Below, piece by piece: positions 39,031 through 46,731 of a DNA stretch of 64,000 nucleotides. The stretch comes from Burkholderiales bacterium (GTDB lineage: Bacteria; Pseudomonadota; Gammaproteobacteria; Burkholderiales; Casimicrobiaceae), in NCBI GenBank assembly GCA_016790165.1, contig JAEUPL010000001.1:248001-312000 (forward strand), given 5' to 3'. Made by a program: the position numbers and the translations under genes. Each line of letters starts with the position of its first letter. The first letter of the stretch is position 1. A model generated the notes under the pieces. The model saw only the letters and a list, made by a program, of their open reading frames with translations. It ran no database searches and was not told the origin of the DNA.

Positions 39031-39933
39031 TCAAGGCGCAGGTGCATCCTGCTGCCCGCCCATTTGCCGTCGAAACACCCGCGGCGACATTCCGGTGACA
39101 CGGGTAAAGACACGGCTGAAGTACGCCGGATCGTTGAAGCCGAGCGCGTAGGTGATGCTCGTGATGGGCTGGTTGGTGTAGACGAGGTAGCGACGGGCCT
39201 CGCGCATGATGCGCTCATCGATGAGCGCGGACGCCGGGCGCCCGGTGGCACTGCGGGTGATGCGGCTCAGGTGGGTGGCGCTGATCGCCAGCGCCTGGGC
39301 GTAGTCCGTCACGCGCCAGTGTTCGGCGAAACGTGCTTCCAGCAGGGCCTGAAAACGGTCAAACAGACGCGACTCGCTGACAGTGGCGCCCTCGTCAGAA
39401 ACAGCGGGCGCATGGCGGGCCGCGAGGCCGAGCAGGGTGCTTGCCAGCCCGCGCAACAGCAGCGCTCGTGCCGGACCGCGACCGGCGAACTCACGCGCGA
39501 TGCCGGCCATCAAAAGCCTTGCGTCATCGGGCATGGCCACCACGAAAGCGTTACCCAACGCCCGACGCACGTCGCCCACACCACTCAGAATTTCGTCCAG
39601 CAGTTCGGTCGCCAGCGTCGTCACCCAACCCTCGGTCCCACGCTGAAACGAAAAGGCGTGCACGTCGCCCGGTGGCACATTGACCAGCGACATCGGCGTG
39701 AGCACGTGGCTGCCCTCATCGATTTGCACCGAACCGCGACCGGCAGTGAGCAGCAGCATTTGATGCAAGCGGTCGTGGCGGTGTGGGGCCAGTTCCCAGT
39801 CGTGCAGGGCCGATCGGGCGGCGATGGTTTCGCAATGCAGGATGTCCGGCAAGTGGGCCGATTCACCGAACAGATTGAAGTTGAGGATGTTCCCGTGACG
39901 CTGCGGTGCAGAAGGTGCGGCGGTGGCTTGCAT
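39031..39933 (-). CDS. AraC/XylS-family regulator, probable activator of pobA
   Basis: About 300 aa. The N-terminal cupin-like domain has the APHRHDRLHQMLLL metal/effector region typical of 4-hydroxybenzoate-responsive AraC regulators (PobR/PobC type). The C-terminal double helix-turn-helix shows YAQALAISATHLSRI and the signature SITYALGFNDPAYFSRVFTRVTGMSPRVFRR. It is divergent from pobA, which argues for control of that gene. The ATG at 39933 is preferred; another in-frame ATG at 39969 would add 12 residues. A 15-bp palindrome overlaps the chosen start. Confidence 0.85.
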   Translation of the reverse strand: MQATAAPSAPQRHGNILNFNLFGESAHLPDILHCETIAARSALHDWELAPHRHDRLHQMLLLTAGRGSVQIDEGSHVLTPMSLVNVPPGDVHAFSFQRGTEGWVTTLATELLDEILSGVGDVRRALGNAFVVAMPDDARLLMAGIAREFAGRGPARALLLRGLASTLLGLAARHAPAVSDEGATVSESRLFDRFQALLEARFAEHWRVTDYAQALAISATHLSRITRSATGRPASALIDERIMREARRYLVYTNQPITSITYALGFNDPAYFSRVFTRVTGMSPRVFRRQMGGQQDAPAP

Positions 39934-39947
39934 GTACGAATCGTACA
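39933..39947. promoter_or_regulatory. 15-bp perfect palindrome at the regulator start, upstream of pobA
   Basis: TGTACGA and TCGTACA flank a single central A at 39940. The palindrome covers the first base of the proposed regulator start codon and lies about 160 bp before the pobA ATG. It is well placed for autoregulation or control of the divergent pobA gene. Confidence 0.4.
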
Positions 39948-40105
39948 AGTATTGGCCGCATCTGACCATTCCTCGCGCGAACTGTCGCGTCTACAGTTCG
40001 CCCTGCTATCCGCCGCAACGGCGATTGAGGAAGCGCTGAACGAGTCCATCGATGTGTAACGCGCGCAGGGCTCGTTCAGCGCATCCACCAAAACAGGAGG
40101 ACACG

Positions 40106-41278
40106 ATGAAGACACAGGTTTGCATCATCGGCGGCGGCCCCTCGGGCCTCATGCTTTCGCAGCTCTTGCACCTCAAGGGCATCGACACGGTTGTGCTTGA
40201 ACGGCAAAGCCGTGAGTACGTATTGAGCCGTATCCGCGCTGGCGTGCTGGAACACGGCTTCGCCAAGCTCATGCGCGAGGCGCAATGTGGCGAGCGCATG
40301 GACCGCGAAGGGGAGATCCACGAAGGCTTCTACATTGCCAACAACGGTGCCATGAAGCGCATGGACCTGCACAAATACAGCGGTGGCAACTCGGTCGTGG
40401 TCTATGGACAAACTGAGCTCACGCGCGACTTGTATGAAGCGCGCGACCGAATGAAGGGCATCGTCATCCATAACGCCGAGGACGTGCAGCCGCATGAGTT
40501 GACCAGCAAGACCCCATACGTCACCTATCGCAGCGGCGACGACATCGTGCGCATCGATTGCGACTACATCATTGGCGCCGATGGCTTCCATGGCGTCAGC
40601 CGCAAGTCGATTCCGAAGGACGTGCTGCGTGAATATGAAAAGGTGTACCCCTTCGGCTGGCTGGGCGTGCTCTCGCGCACCAAGCCAGTGTCTCCGGAGC
40701 TGATCTATTCGCGTACCGATCGCGGTTTTGCGCTGTGTTCGCTGCGCTCGCAGGTGTTGAGCCGCTACTACATTCAGGTACCGTTGTCGGATACCGTCGA
40801 AGACTGGTCCGACGACAAATTCTGGGATGAACTGAAGCGCCGTCTGCCGGCCGACGTAGCGGCGCGACTCATTACTGGCGCATCCATCGAAAAGTCCATC
40901 GCGCCGCTGCGTTCATTCGTAGCCGAGCCGATGCGCTACGGTAATCTCTTTCTTGCGGGTGACGCCGCGCACATCGTGCCGCCCACCGGTGCGCGCGGCC
41001 TCAACAGCGCCGCCTCCGACATCTACTACCTCTATCACGCGATGGTCGCGCACTACAAGAACGGCGACGATAGCGGACTGGACGGCTATAGCGCCAAGGC
41101 GCTCGCCCGGGTGTGGAAGGCGCAGCGCTTCTCGTGGTGGATGACCACGCTGCTCCATACGTTTCCTGACTCTATCGACTACGACCGCAAGCTGCAGCAG
41201 ACCGATCTCGACTACCTGTTCTCATCCGAGCCAGCGCAAAGCTCGCTGGCAGAGAACTATGTGGGTCTGCCATTCTGA
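40106..41278 (+). CDS. pobA: 4-hydroxybenzoate 3-monooxygenase (p-hydroxybenzoate hydroxylase)
   Basis: FAD/NADPH monooxygenase converting 4-hydroxybenzoate to protocatechuate. 390 aa, the expected length. The ATG at 40106 has AGGAGG at the right distance. The ADP-binding loop is IIGGGPSGL at residues 7-15, the DG motif lies in IIGADGFHGVSR, and the FAD ribityl motif is LFLAGDAAHIVPPTGARGLNSA. The divergent AraC gene is its likely activator. No protocatechuate ring-cleavage genes are in the window. Confidence 0.96.
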   Translation: MKTQVCIIGGGPSGLMLSQLLHLKGIDTVVLERQSREYVLSRIRAGVLEHGFAKLMREAQCGERMDREGEIHEGFYIANNGAMKRMDLHKYSGGNSVVVYGQTELTRDLYEARDRMKGIVIHNAEDVQPHELTSKTPYVTYRSGDDIVRIDCDYIIGADGFHGVSRKSIPKDVLREYEKVYPFGWLGVLSRTKPVSPELIYSRTDRGFALCSLRSQVLSRYYIQVPLSDTVEDWSDDKFWDELKRRLPADVAARLITGASIEKSIAPLRSFVAEPMRYGNLFLAGDAAHIVPPTGARGLNSAASDIYYLYHAMVAHYKNGDDSGLDGYSAKALARVWKAQRFSWWMTTLLHTFPDSIDYDRKLQQTDLDYLFSSEPAQSSLAENYVGLPF

Positions 41279-41288
41279 GTGTCGACCG

Positions 41289-42197
41289 TCAGGCTGCAGG
41301 CCGGACTGACTTCGCGGCGGACGGTTGCCCGCTGATCAGCTGCTTTACCCAGCGGTTGGGAAAGCGCCGTCCGGTGGTGATGGCGTAGAAACGTTCCCGC
41401 ACGCCGGGCACGGCGCAGCGCTCAAGCAGCGTGCCCGCCGCCAGCTCATCACGCACCACCACCGTTGGCACCAGCGTGACGCCCGGTGCGTCGCGCGCCA
41501 TCAGGCGCAGCATCGCCATGTCGTCGATCTCGCCGAGGACGCGCGGCGTAATGCCTGCGGAGTGCATGGCCAGATCGAACGCGGCGCGCATGGTGCTGGC
41601 GTGGCTCGGTAGCAGTACGGGCGTGGCCGCCAGGTCGTCCGGGTAGCGGAACGGCCGACGCTGGCGCGACCGCCGCGAGACGAGGCTCACGGCGACATCC
41701 GCCAGCAGGTGGCTGTGCCGGTTTTGCCCGGCGTCGCGCGGCACCGGAACGTTGGACAGGAGCATGTCCAGTGCATGCGCATCAAGCTGCGCCAATAGCT
41801 CCGGCATCGAGCCAGAGCGCAGCACCAACTCCACCCCAGGCTCCGCGAGCAGCGGGCGCAACAGGGTGTACTGAAAGTTGCGCGACAGGATGGCCGTAGC
41901 GCCAATGCGAACGATCTCGCGGTTGTCTGCGGGCCGGCCGCGCAGCACGGCGAGCAACTCATCCCCGGATCTGAAAATCGTGTCGGCGTACTCAAGAGCA
42001 ATCCGGCCGGCCTCGGTCAACGCCAATCGCCGGTGTTGCCGCACGAAGAGCGGTTGCCCCAGGCGATCCTCCAGCTGCCGGAGCTGGATCGAGAGTGCTG
42101 ACGCGGTCACGTGCAACCGACTCGCCGCCGCGGCAACGCTGCCCTCGCGTGCGATGGTCCAGAAGTAGTGAAGGTGGTGATAGTTCAGGCTCGACAC
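41289..42197 (-). CDS. LysR-family transcriptional regulator (NhaR-like)
   Basis: A 302 aa LysR regulator starting with GTG. The N-terminal winged helix reads LNYHHLHYFWTIAREGSVAAAASRLHVTASALSIQLRQLE, the NhaR-type variant. The effector domain includes RIGATAILSRNF and LLSNVPVPRD. It is divergent from the SbtA-like permease with about 130 bp between them, which strongly suggests that it controls the permease. It also faces the 3' end of pobA but is not obviously linked to aromatic catabolism. Confidence 0.9.
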   Translation of the reverse strand: MSSLNYHHLHYFWTIAREGSVAAAASRLHVTASALSIQLRQLEDRLGQPLFVRQHRRLALTEAGRIALEYADTIFRSGDELLAVLRGRPADNREIVRIGATAILSRNFQYTLLRPLLAEPGVELVLRSGSMPELLAQLDAHALDMLLSNVPVPRDAGQNRHSHLLADVAVSLVSRRSRQRRPFRYPDDLAATPVLLPSHASTMRAAFDLAMHSAGITPRVLGEIDDMAMLRLMARDAPGVTLVPTVVVRDELAAGTLLERCAVPGVRERFYAITTGRRFPNRWVKQLISGQPSAAKSVRPAA

Positions 42198-42325
42198 GAC
42201 GGCATTCCTGGATTGGCCCTGACCGTAGGCTAAAGAAAATTAAGGTATACGGCAAATTCATTGAACTGGCGTAACGATGCGGTGCAGCCTAGTATTCGCT
42301 GAATCAACAAATAACGGGGTTCACC

Positions 42326-43312
42326 ATCGACGCCACGCTCGTCCGCAGCCTGCTTGACCCGGCCGTTCTGTTTTTCTTTTTTGGTCTGTTCGCGGCGGCG
42401 GTTCGCTCGAACCTGGACATCCCGCCTGCGATCGCGAAGTTCTTCTCGCTCTATCTGTTGATGTCGATCGGCTTCAAGGGGGGCGTGAGTCTGGCGCAGA
42501 CGGGCTTTACCAGCAGCATGCTGCTGGCGCTGGGCGCCGCGCTCACACTGGCATTCGTGATCCCGGCCTACAGTTACGTCATCCTGCGTACCCGGCTGAA
42601 TGCCTTTGACGCGGCGGCGGTCGCGGCGACCTATGGCTCAGTCAGTGCGGTGACGTTCATCGCAGCCAACAGTTTCATCGAACAGCAGGGCGTGATGCCG
42701 GGTGGCTACATGTCTGCCGCGCTGGTGTTGATGGAATCGCCCGCCGTGCTGATGGCGGTGATTCTCGCCAATCACGCACGTCGCGCGGGCGAGCAGCCCG
42801 GCGCGATGCCGCGTGAAGACGTGTCGATGAAAAATATCCTGCACGAGGCCTTCACCGACGGCGCGCAACTGCTGCTGCTCGGCAGTTTGTTGATTGGTCT
42901 GCTCACCGGCGAGCATGGCAAAAAAGTACTCGATCCGTTCACCGGCTCAATCCAGAAGGGCATCCTCGCGTTCTTCCTGCTCGAAATGGGGCTGCTGGTG
43001 GGCAAGCGCTTCCGCGATATCGACAAAGGCTCGCGCGGCTTCATCGCGCTGTTCGGCCTGGTTGCGCCACCGGTCAACGCAGCATTGGCTGCCCTGCTTG
43101 CGCATTTGCTCGGGCTGCCGCTCGGCGACACCTTCATCCTCTGCGTACTCGCCGCCAGTGCGTCCTACATCGTAGTGCCCGCGGTCGTCCGCCATGCGAT
43201 CCCCGAGGCCAACGCGGGCCTGTACTTCAGCATGGCGCTGGTCGTTACATTTCCGTTCAATATTGCGGTGGGAATCCCGCTTTACTTTGCGGTGTTGAAG
43301 GCGGTGTGGTGA
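42326..43312 (+). CDS. SbtA-like sodium-dependent bicarbonate transport permease, no canonical start codon
   Basis: Polytopic membrane protein of about 328 aa, homologous to cyanobacterial SbtA (DUF897). The conserved N-terminus (ATLVRSLLDPAVLFFFFGLF ... IPPAIAKFFSLYLLMSIGFKGG) is encoded upstream of the first ATG at 42461, but no in-frame ATG, GTG or TTG exists there. An ATC at 42326 stands where ATG is expected, five bases after GGGGT, and is taken as the start. Membrane helices continue to IAVGIPLYFAVLKAVW. In heterotrophs such proteins may supply bicarbonate to carboxylases. The divergent LysR gene is the likely regulator. Confidence 0.8.
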   Translation: MDATLVRSLLDPAVLFFFFGLFAAAVRSNLDIPPAIAKFFSLYLLMSIGFKGGVSLAQTGFTSSMLLALGAALTLAFVIPAYSYVILRTRLNAFDAAAVAATYGSVSAVTFIAANSFIEQQGVMPGGYMSAALVLMESPAVLMAVILANHARRAGEQPGAMPREDVSMKNILHEAFTDGAQLLLLGSLLIGLLTGEHGKKVLDPFTGSIQKGILAFFLLEMGLLVGKRFRDIDKGSRGFIALFGLVAPPVNAALAALLAHLLGLPLGDTFILCVLAASASYIVVPAVVRHAIPEANAGLYFSMALVVTFPFNIAVGIPLYFAVLKAVW

Positions 43313-43423
43313 GGCGGGAGATCACAGCGGCAGGAGACGTTGTATACGCGCGGACTGCGGTGCGAGTTCCCGTGGGGCCCGCAGCGGCAGAGGACGAAGG
43401 ATGCACACAAATGCTGCCGCCAA

Positions 43424-43459
43424 TGGTAGGCCGTGTTGGACTTGAACCAACGACCCAAG
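43424..43459 (-). pseudogene. tRNA 3'-end fragment (outer copy)
   Basis: On the minus strand the fragment ends in the T-stem/loop GTTGG-TTCAAGT-CCAAC, acceptor strand ACGGCCT, discriminator A and an encoded CCA. The sequence upstream of the variable loop does not form an anticodon arm. It is a direct copy of the fragment at 43551, as expected of an attachment-site repeat. Confidence 0.65.
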
Positions 43460-43550
43460 GAGCGTGACCAGATGAATCGGAGCGTTGTGCGAGTTCTCGA
43501 AAGCCACGTAGCGGCAGAGGACGTTGATCGCGTGCGAATCGTTGTTCGAG

Positions 43551-43595
43551 TGGTAGGCCGTGTTGGACTTGAACCAACGACCAAAGGATTATGAG
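43551..43595 (-). pseudogene. 3' half of a tRNA-Met(CAT) gene, probable attachment site
   Basis: Minus-strand reading gives the anticodon loop CTCATAA (anticodon CAT), the 3' anticodon strand, a variable loop, T-arm GTTGG-TTCAAGT-CCAAC, acceptor ACGGCCT and ACCA. The 5' half (acceptor, D-arm and 5' anticodon strand) is absent. Tyrosine integrases commonly use tRNA 3' halves as att sites, and an integrase gene begins 200 bp away. The intact tRNA gene is expected at the other end of the element, beyond the right edge. Confidence 0.7.
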
Positions 43596-43797
43596 CATGG
43601 TTACGGCTATTGTTGTTTTTCGCCACTCGTCGCCCTCTGCGGACAACGGACGTTAACAACCTCAACAGCCCCGCGGGTCGAACGGCAAGTCTCGGTAAAC
43701 CGTGACCGGCCTCGATCAACGCTCGGCGTAGCAAGCGTGCGATCTATCTCTGCAAAAGGCACGGGGCTCGTAGCCACCGCGTAGCAAGATTTCCCGC
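43596..43797. other. Integrase upstream region
   Basis: About 200 bp between the tRNA fragment and the integrase ATG. No gene is seen. The stretch should hold the integrase promoter and arm-type sites; no clear repeat family was recognised in it. Confidence 0.35.
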
Positions 43798-45147
43798 ATG
43801 CACAAAGACCAACCAACCCCCAGCAACCGCCTTAATTTCACCAAGCGAGTCCTCGACCGGCTGACGCTTCCGCGTGAAGGCGTGGCCTATTTTTACGACA
43901 CGGACACCAAAGGGCTCGCGATCAGCGTCGGCAAGACCGGCCGGAAGAGTTTCTTGCTCTACCGACGCATCCAAGGCAGACCTGAGCGCATCAAGATCGG
44001 GCGCTACCCGGATGTGAGCATCGAGCAAGCTCGCAAGACGGTCGCGGCGCTGAATGCAGACATCGCGCAGGATCTCAACCCTGCCGAGTCGATGCGCGAA
44101 CGACGCAGCGAGATAACGCTGGCCGACTTCTTCAAGGTCTACTACGAGCGGCACTCGTCCGTCCGCAAGGTGTCCCACAAGGAAGACATCGAGAAGTTCG
44201 AGCGCCACATCGACACGAACAGGTACGGCGTCAACCTTGCAAAGCTGCGGCTGTCGGACATCACGCGCGCTCAGCTTATCTCCCATCACGCAAAGATGGG
44301 CCACATCCCGACGACGGCCAACCGCGTGATCGCTCTCATCAGCTCGATGTACAGCCGTGCCATCCAGTGGGGCTACTTCGACGGTAACCATCCCTGCCGG
44401 GGAATGGACAAGTACAGGGAGAAGTCCCGCTCAAGATTCGTACTCCCCGATGAGATGCCCCGCCTCATGCTGGCCATGGAGCATGAAACGAACGAGCTGG
44501 TGCGTGACTTCGTGAAACTCGCCCTGTACACGGGGGCACGCCGCAGCAATGTCCTGGCGATGCAATGGCCAGACGTGCACCTTGAACGCAAGGAATGGAG
44601 CATCGAGAGAACCAAGAATGGCGAGCCACAGACCGTGCTGCTGACCCCAGAGGCCATCGAGGTTCTGGAGAGAAGAAAGAAGGCCGCCGAGGGCAGCAAG
44701 TCACTTTTCGTGTTCCCTGGTTCCGGCGAGAGCGGCCATTTGGTGGAGCCACGAGGGGCTTGGGAGCGCATGCTGGCGCGCGGCACGGCGTTGGGTTTGG
44801 TTGAGGCGTTGGCGGAGAAGGCAACGGCCAAGACCTTCGATTACCAACTGGCCCTGGAAGAGGCTATCGACTTCCCGATTCAGACCATCGAACGCTACAC
44901 GCCGTTGGCGGAGAAGCACGGACTGCACTTGCAGCACTACGAGATGCGTGACCTGCACATCCATGACCTGCGCCGCACGCTGGGCTCTTGGCTGGCCAGC
45001 AGCGGCACCAGCCTGCCCATCATCGGCAGGGTTCTGAACCACAAGACCCCGGAAGCCACCAAGGTCTACGCTCGATTGATCGTCGCTCCGGTTCGTAACG
45101 CCATGGAAGAAGCCACGGCGGCCATGCGCAAGATCGGCGAGCAGTAG
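43798..45147 (+). CDS. Tyrosine-type integrase of the island
   Basis: A 449 aa phage/ICE-type site-specific recombinase. The N-terminal arm-binding domain (RVLDRLTLPREGVAYFYDTDTKGLAISVGKTG ... KIGRYPDVSIEQAR) is of the DUF4102 type used by tRNA-targeting integrases. Catalytic residues are the first Arg in LYTGARRSNVL near residue 246, HxxR in HIHDLRRTLGS near 389, the second His in LNHKTPEAT and the nucleophile Tyr in KVYARL near 425. It lies 200 bp from the tRNA-Met fragment, its probable att site. Confidence 0.95.
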   Translation: MHKDQPTPSNRLNFTKRVLDRLTLPREGVAYFYDTDTKGLAISVGKTGRKSFLLYRRIQGRPERIKIGRYPDVSIEQARKTVAALNADIAQDLNPAESMRERRSEITLADFFKVYYERHSSVRKVSHKEDIEKFERHIDTNRYGVNLAKLRLSDITRAQLISHHAKMGHIPTTANRVIALISSMYSRAIQWGYFDGNHPCRGMDKYREKSRSRFVLPDEMPRLMLAMEHETNELVRDFVKLALYTGARRSNVLAMQWPDVHLERKEWSIERTKNGEPQTVLLTPEAIEVLERRKKAAEGSKSLFVFPGSGESGHLVEPRGAWERMLARGTALGLVEALAEKATAKTFDYQLALEEAIDFPIQTIERYTPLAEKHGLHLQHYEMRDLHIHDLRRTLGSWLASSGTSLPIIGRVLNHKTPEATKVYARLIVAPVRNAMEEATAAMRKIGEQ

Positions 45148-45220
45148 AACCACGGCACGTGGACTGATTGAATTTCGCATCACTTGAACAAAAGTAGTGC
45201 GGATATTAAACTCACTCATC

Positions 45221-45820
45221 ATGAACCAGTCTGACCGCATCCTCGAACTGGCCCGGCACCGGCGCGTGCTGCGGGCAGCGGATGTGCGCGAGCAAGGCTG
45301 GTCGCCGCAGCTGCTGATCCGGCTGCACCAGGCCGGCAAGCTGCAACGGCTGGGCCGTGGCCTGTATGGACTGCCCGATGCTGAAGTCACCGAGCACCAG
45401 ACGCTGATCGAGGTCTGTCAACGCGTGCCCAAGGCCGTGCTATGCCTGCTGAGTGCGCTGCAATTCCATGAGATCGGCACGCAGCTGCCGCACGAAGTGT
45501 GGATTGCGCTGCCCGAAGCGACACAAACCCCGGCGCTGAGCTACCCCTCAATGCGCATCACGCGCCTGCGCGGCGGCGCCTACAGCGAAGGTATCCAGAC
45601 CGTGACCGACCACGGCGCCCCCATCCGCGTGTACAGCGCCGCCAAGACGGTGACCGACTGCTTCAAGTTCCGCAACAAGATTGGCCTGGACGTGGCGCTG
45701 GAGGCGCTGAAAGACGCTTGGCGCGGCCGCAAGGTCACCATGGCTGAGCTGAGCCACTTCGCCAAGATCAACCGGGTCGAACGTGTCATGCAGCCCTACC
45801 TGGAAGCGGTGACGCAATGA
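45221..45820 (+). CDS. AbiEi-type antitoxin / transcriptional repressor
   Basis: A 199 aa protein of the type IV antitoxin family. The ATG at 45221 starts a winged-helix domain (RILELARHRRVLRAADVREQGWSPQLLIRLHQAGKLQRLGRGLYGL) followed by the AbiEi C-terminal domain (CQRVPKAVLCLLSALQFH ... SAAKTVTDCFKFRNKIGLDVALEAL). AbiEi proteins repress their own operon and neutralise the AbiEii toxin. Its stop overlaps the next start by four bases (ATGA), so the pair is translationally coupled. Confidence 0.9.
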   Translation: MNQSDRILELARHRRVLRAADVREQGWSPQLLIRLHQAGKLQRLGRGLYGLPDAEVTEHQTLIEVCQRVPKAVLCLLSALQFHEIGTQLPHEVWIALPEATQTPALSYPSMRITRLRGGAYSEGIQTVTDHGAPIRVYSAAKTVTDCFKFRNKIGLDVALEALKDAWRGRKVTMAELSHFAKINRVERVMQPYLEAVTQ

Positions 45821-46719
45821 CCGGAAACCTCTCCGCGTCGATCCTGGCCCGACTGCTGACCCTCGCCAAACAGCGCGGCGACGACTACAACCTGCTGCTG
45901 AACCGGTTTGGCATGGAGCGCCTACTGGCTCGCGTCAGCACGTCCTCGCATGCTGACCGCTTTCTGCTCAAGGGCGCCCTGCTCTTCGCCCTCTGGTACG
46001 ACACCCCGCACCGCCCGACGCGGGACGCTGACTTGCTGGGCTTTGGCCCTGACGACGAGGCGAACCTGATCGCCACCTTTCGCGACATCGCCACCATGGA
46101 CCTGGGTGACGGCATTGTGTTCGACCTCGACTCCGTGAAGGCCGACGCCATTCGCGAGGACAACACCTACGGCGGCACCCGCATCACGATGGTGGCACGC
46201 ATCGGTTCCGCACGCTGTGCCCTGCAGATCGACGTGGGCTTCGGTGATGCCGTCACGCCGGGGCCACAAACAGTGGCTTACCCCACCTTGCTGGGCGACT
46301 TCCCGGCCCCTACGCTGCGGGTCTATCCGGTTTACACGGTGATCGCCGAGAAATACCAGGCCATGGTCATGCTGGGGCAGGCGAACAGCCGCATGAAGGA
46401 CTTCTTCGACCTGGCGGTCGTCGCACGGCGCACGGAACTGGACGGCGCCACGCTGGCGGCAGCCATTGCCGCCACCTTTGCCCGACGCCAGACCGCCTTG
46501 CCCACCGAACGGCCCTTGGGACTGACCAAGCAGTTCAGCGAAGACGCCGCAAAGCTGCGCCAGTGGCGAGCCTTCCTGAACAAGAACCGCATCGAAGCCG
46601 CGAGCCTGGGTGACACCGTGGCGTTGCTGGATGACCTGCTGTGGCCACCAACCCAGGTCGCCGCGGCCGGCAGTCAGGCAACTGCTACTTGGCGCCCTGA
46701 AGCCATGCGCTGGGTCTAG
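45817..46719 (+). CDS. AbiEii/AbiGii-type nucleotidyltransferase toxin
   Basis: A 300 aa predicted nucleotidyltransferase of the DNA polymerase beta superfamily, the toxin of the AbiE type IV system. The active-site region shows FLLKGALLFALWYD and RPTRDADLLGFG with Asp70 and Asp72 as likely metal ligands, then the conserved EKYQAMVMLGQANSRMKDFFDL. Related toxins transfer nucleotides to tRNA acceptor ends and stop growth on phage infection. All key residues are present, so it looks functional. Confidence 0.92.
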   Translation: MTGNLSASILARLLTLAKQRGDDYNLLLNRFGMERLLARVSTSSHADRFLLKGALLFALWYDTPHRPTRDADLLGFGPDDEANLIATFRDIATMDLGDGIVFDLDSVKADAIREDNTYGGTRITMVARIGSARCALQIDVGFGDAVTPGPQTVAYPTLLGDFPAPTLRVYPVYTVIAEKYQAMVMLGQANSRMKDFFDLAVVARRTELDGATLAAAIAATFARRQTALPTERPLGLTKQFSEDAAKLRQWRAFLNKNRIEAASLGDTVALLDDLLWPPTQVAAAGSQATATWRPEAMRWV

Positions 46720-46731
46720 GCGCCAAGCCGC

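Larger units (their letters stand above)
43361..43614. repeat. Two-unit 127-bp tandem repeat carrying tRNA 3' ends
   Basis: Three landmarks recur at exactly 127 bp: TGCGAGTTCYCG at 43361 and 43488, GCGGCAGAGGACG at 43384 and 43511, and the tRNA-derived block at 43424 and 43551. The parts between landmarks have diverged. A lone degenerate GCGGCAGGAGACG at 43327 may be a still older copy. The array lies at the chromosome-element junction just before an integrase gene. Confidence 0.7.

Noticed and set aside
43551..43640. An intact tRNA-Met gene at the island junction
   Set aside because: Only the 3' half from the anticodon loop onward is present; the following bases do not form the D-arm or the 5' acceptor strand.
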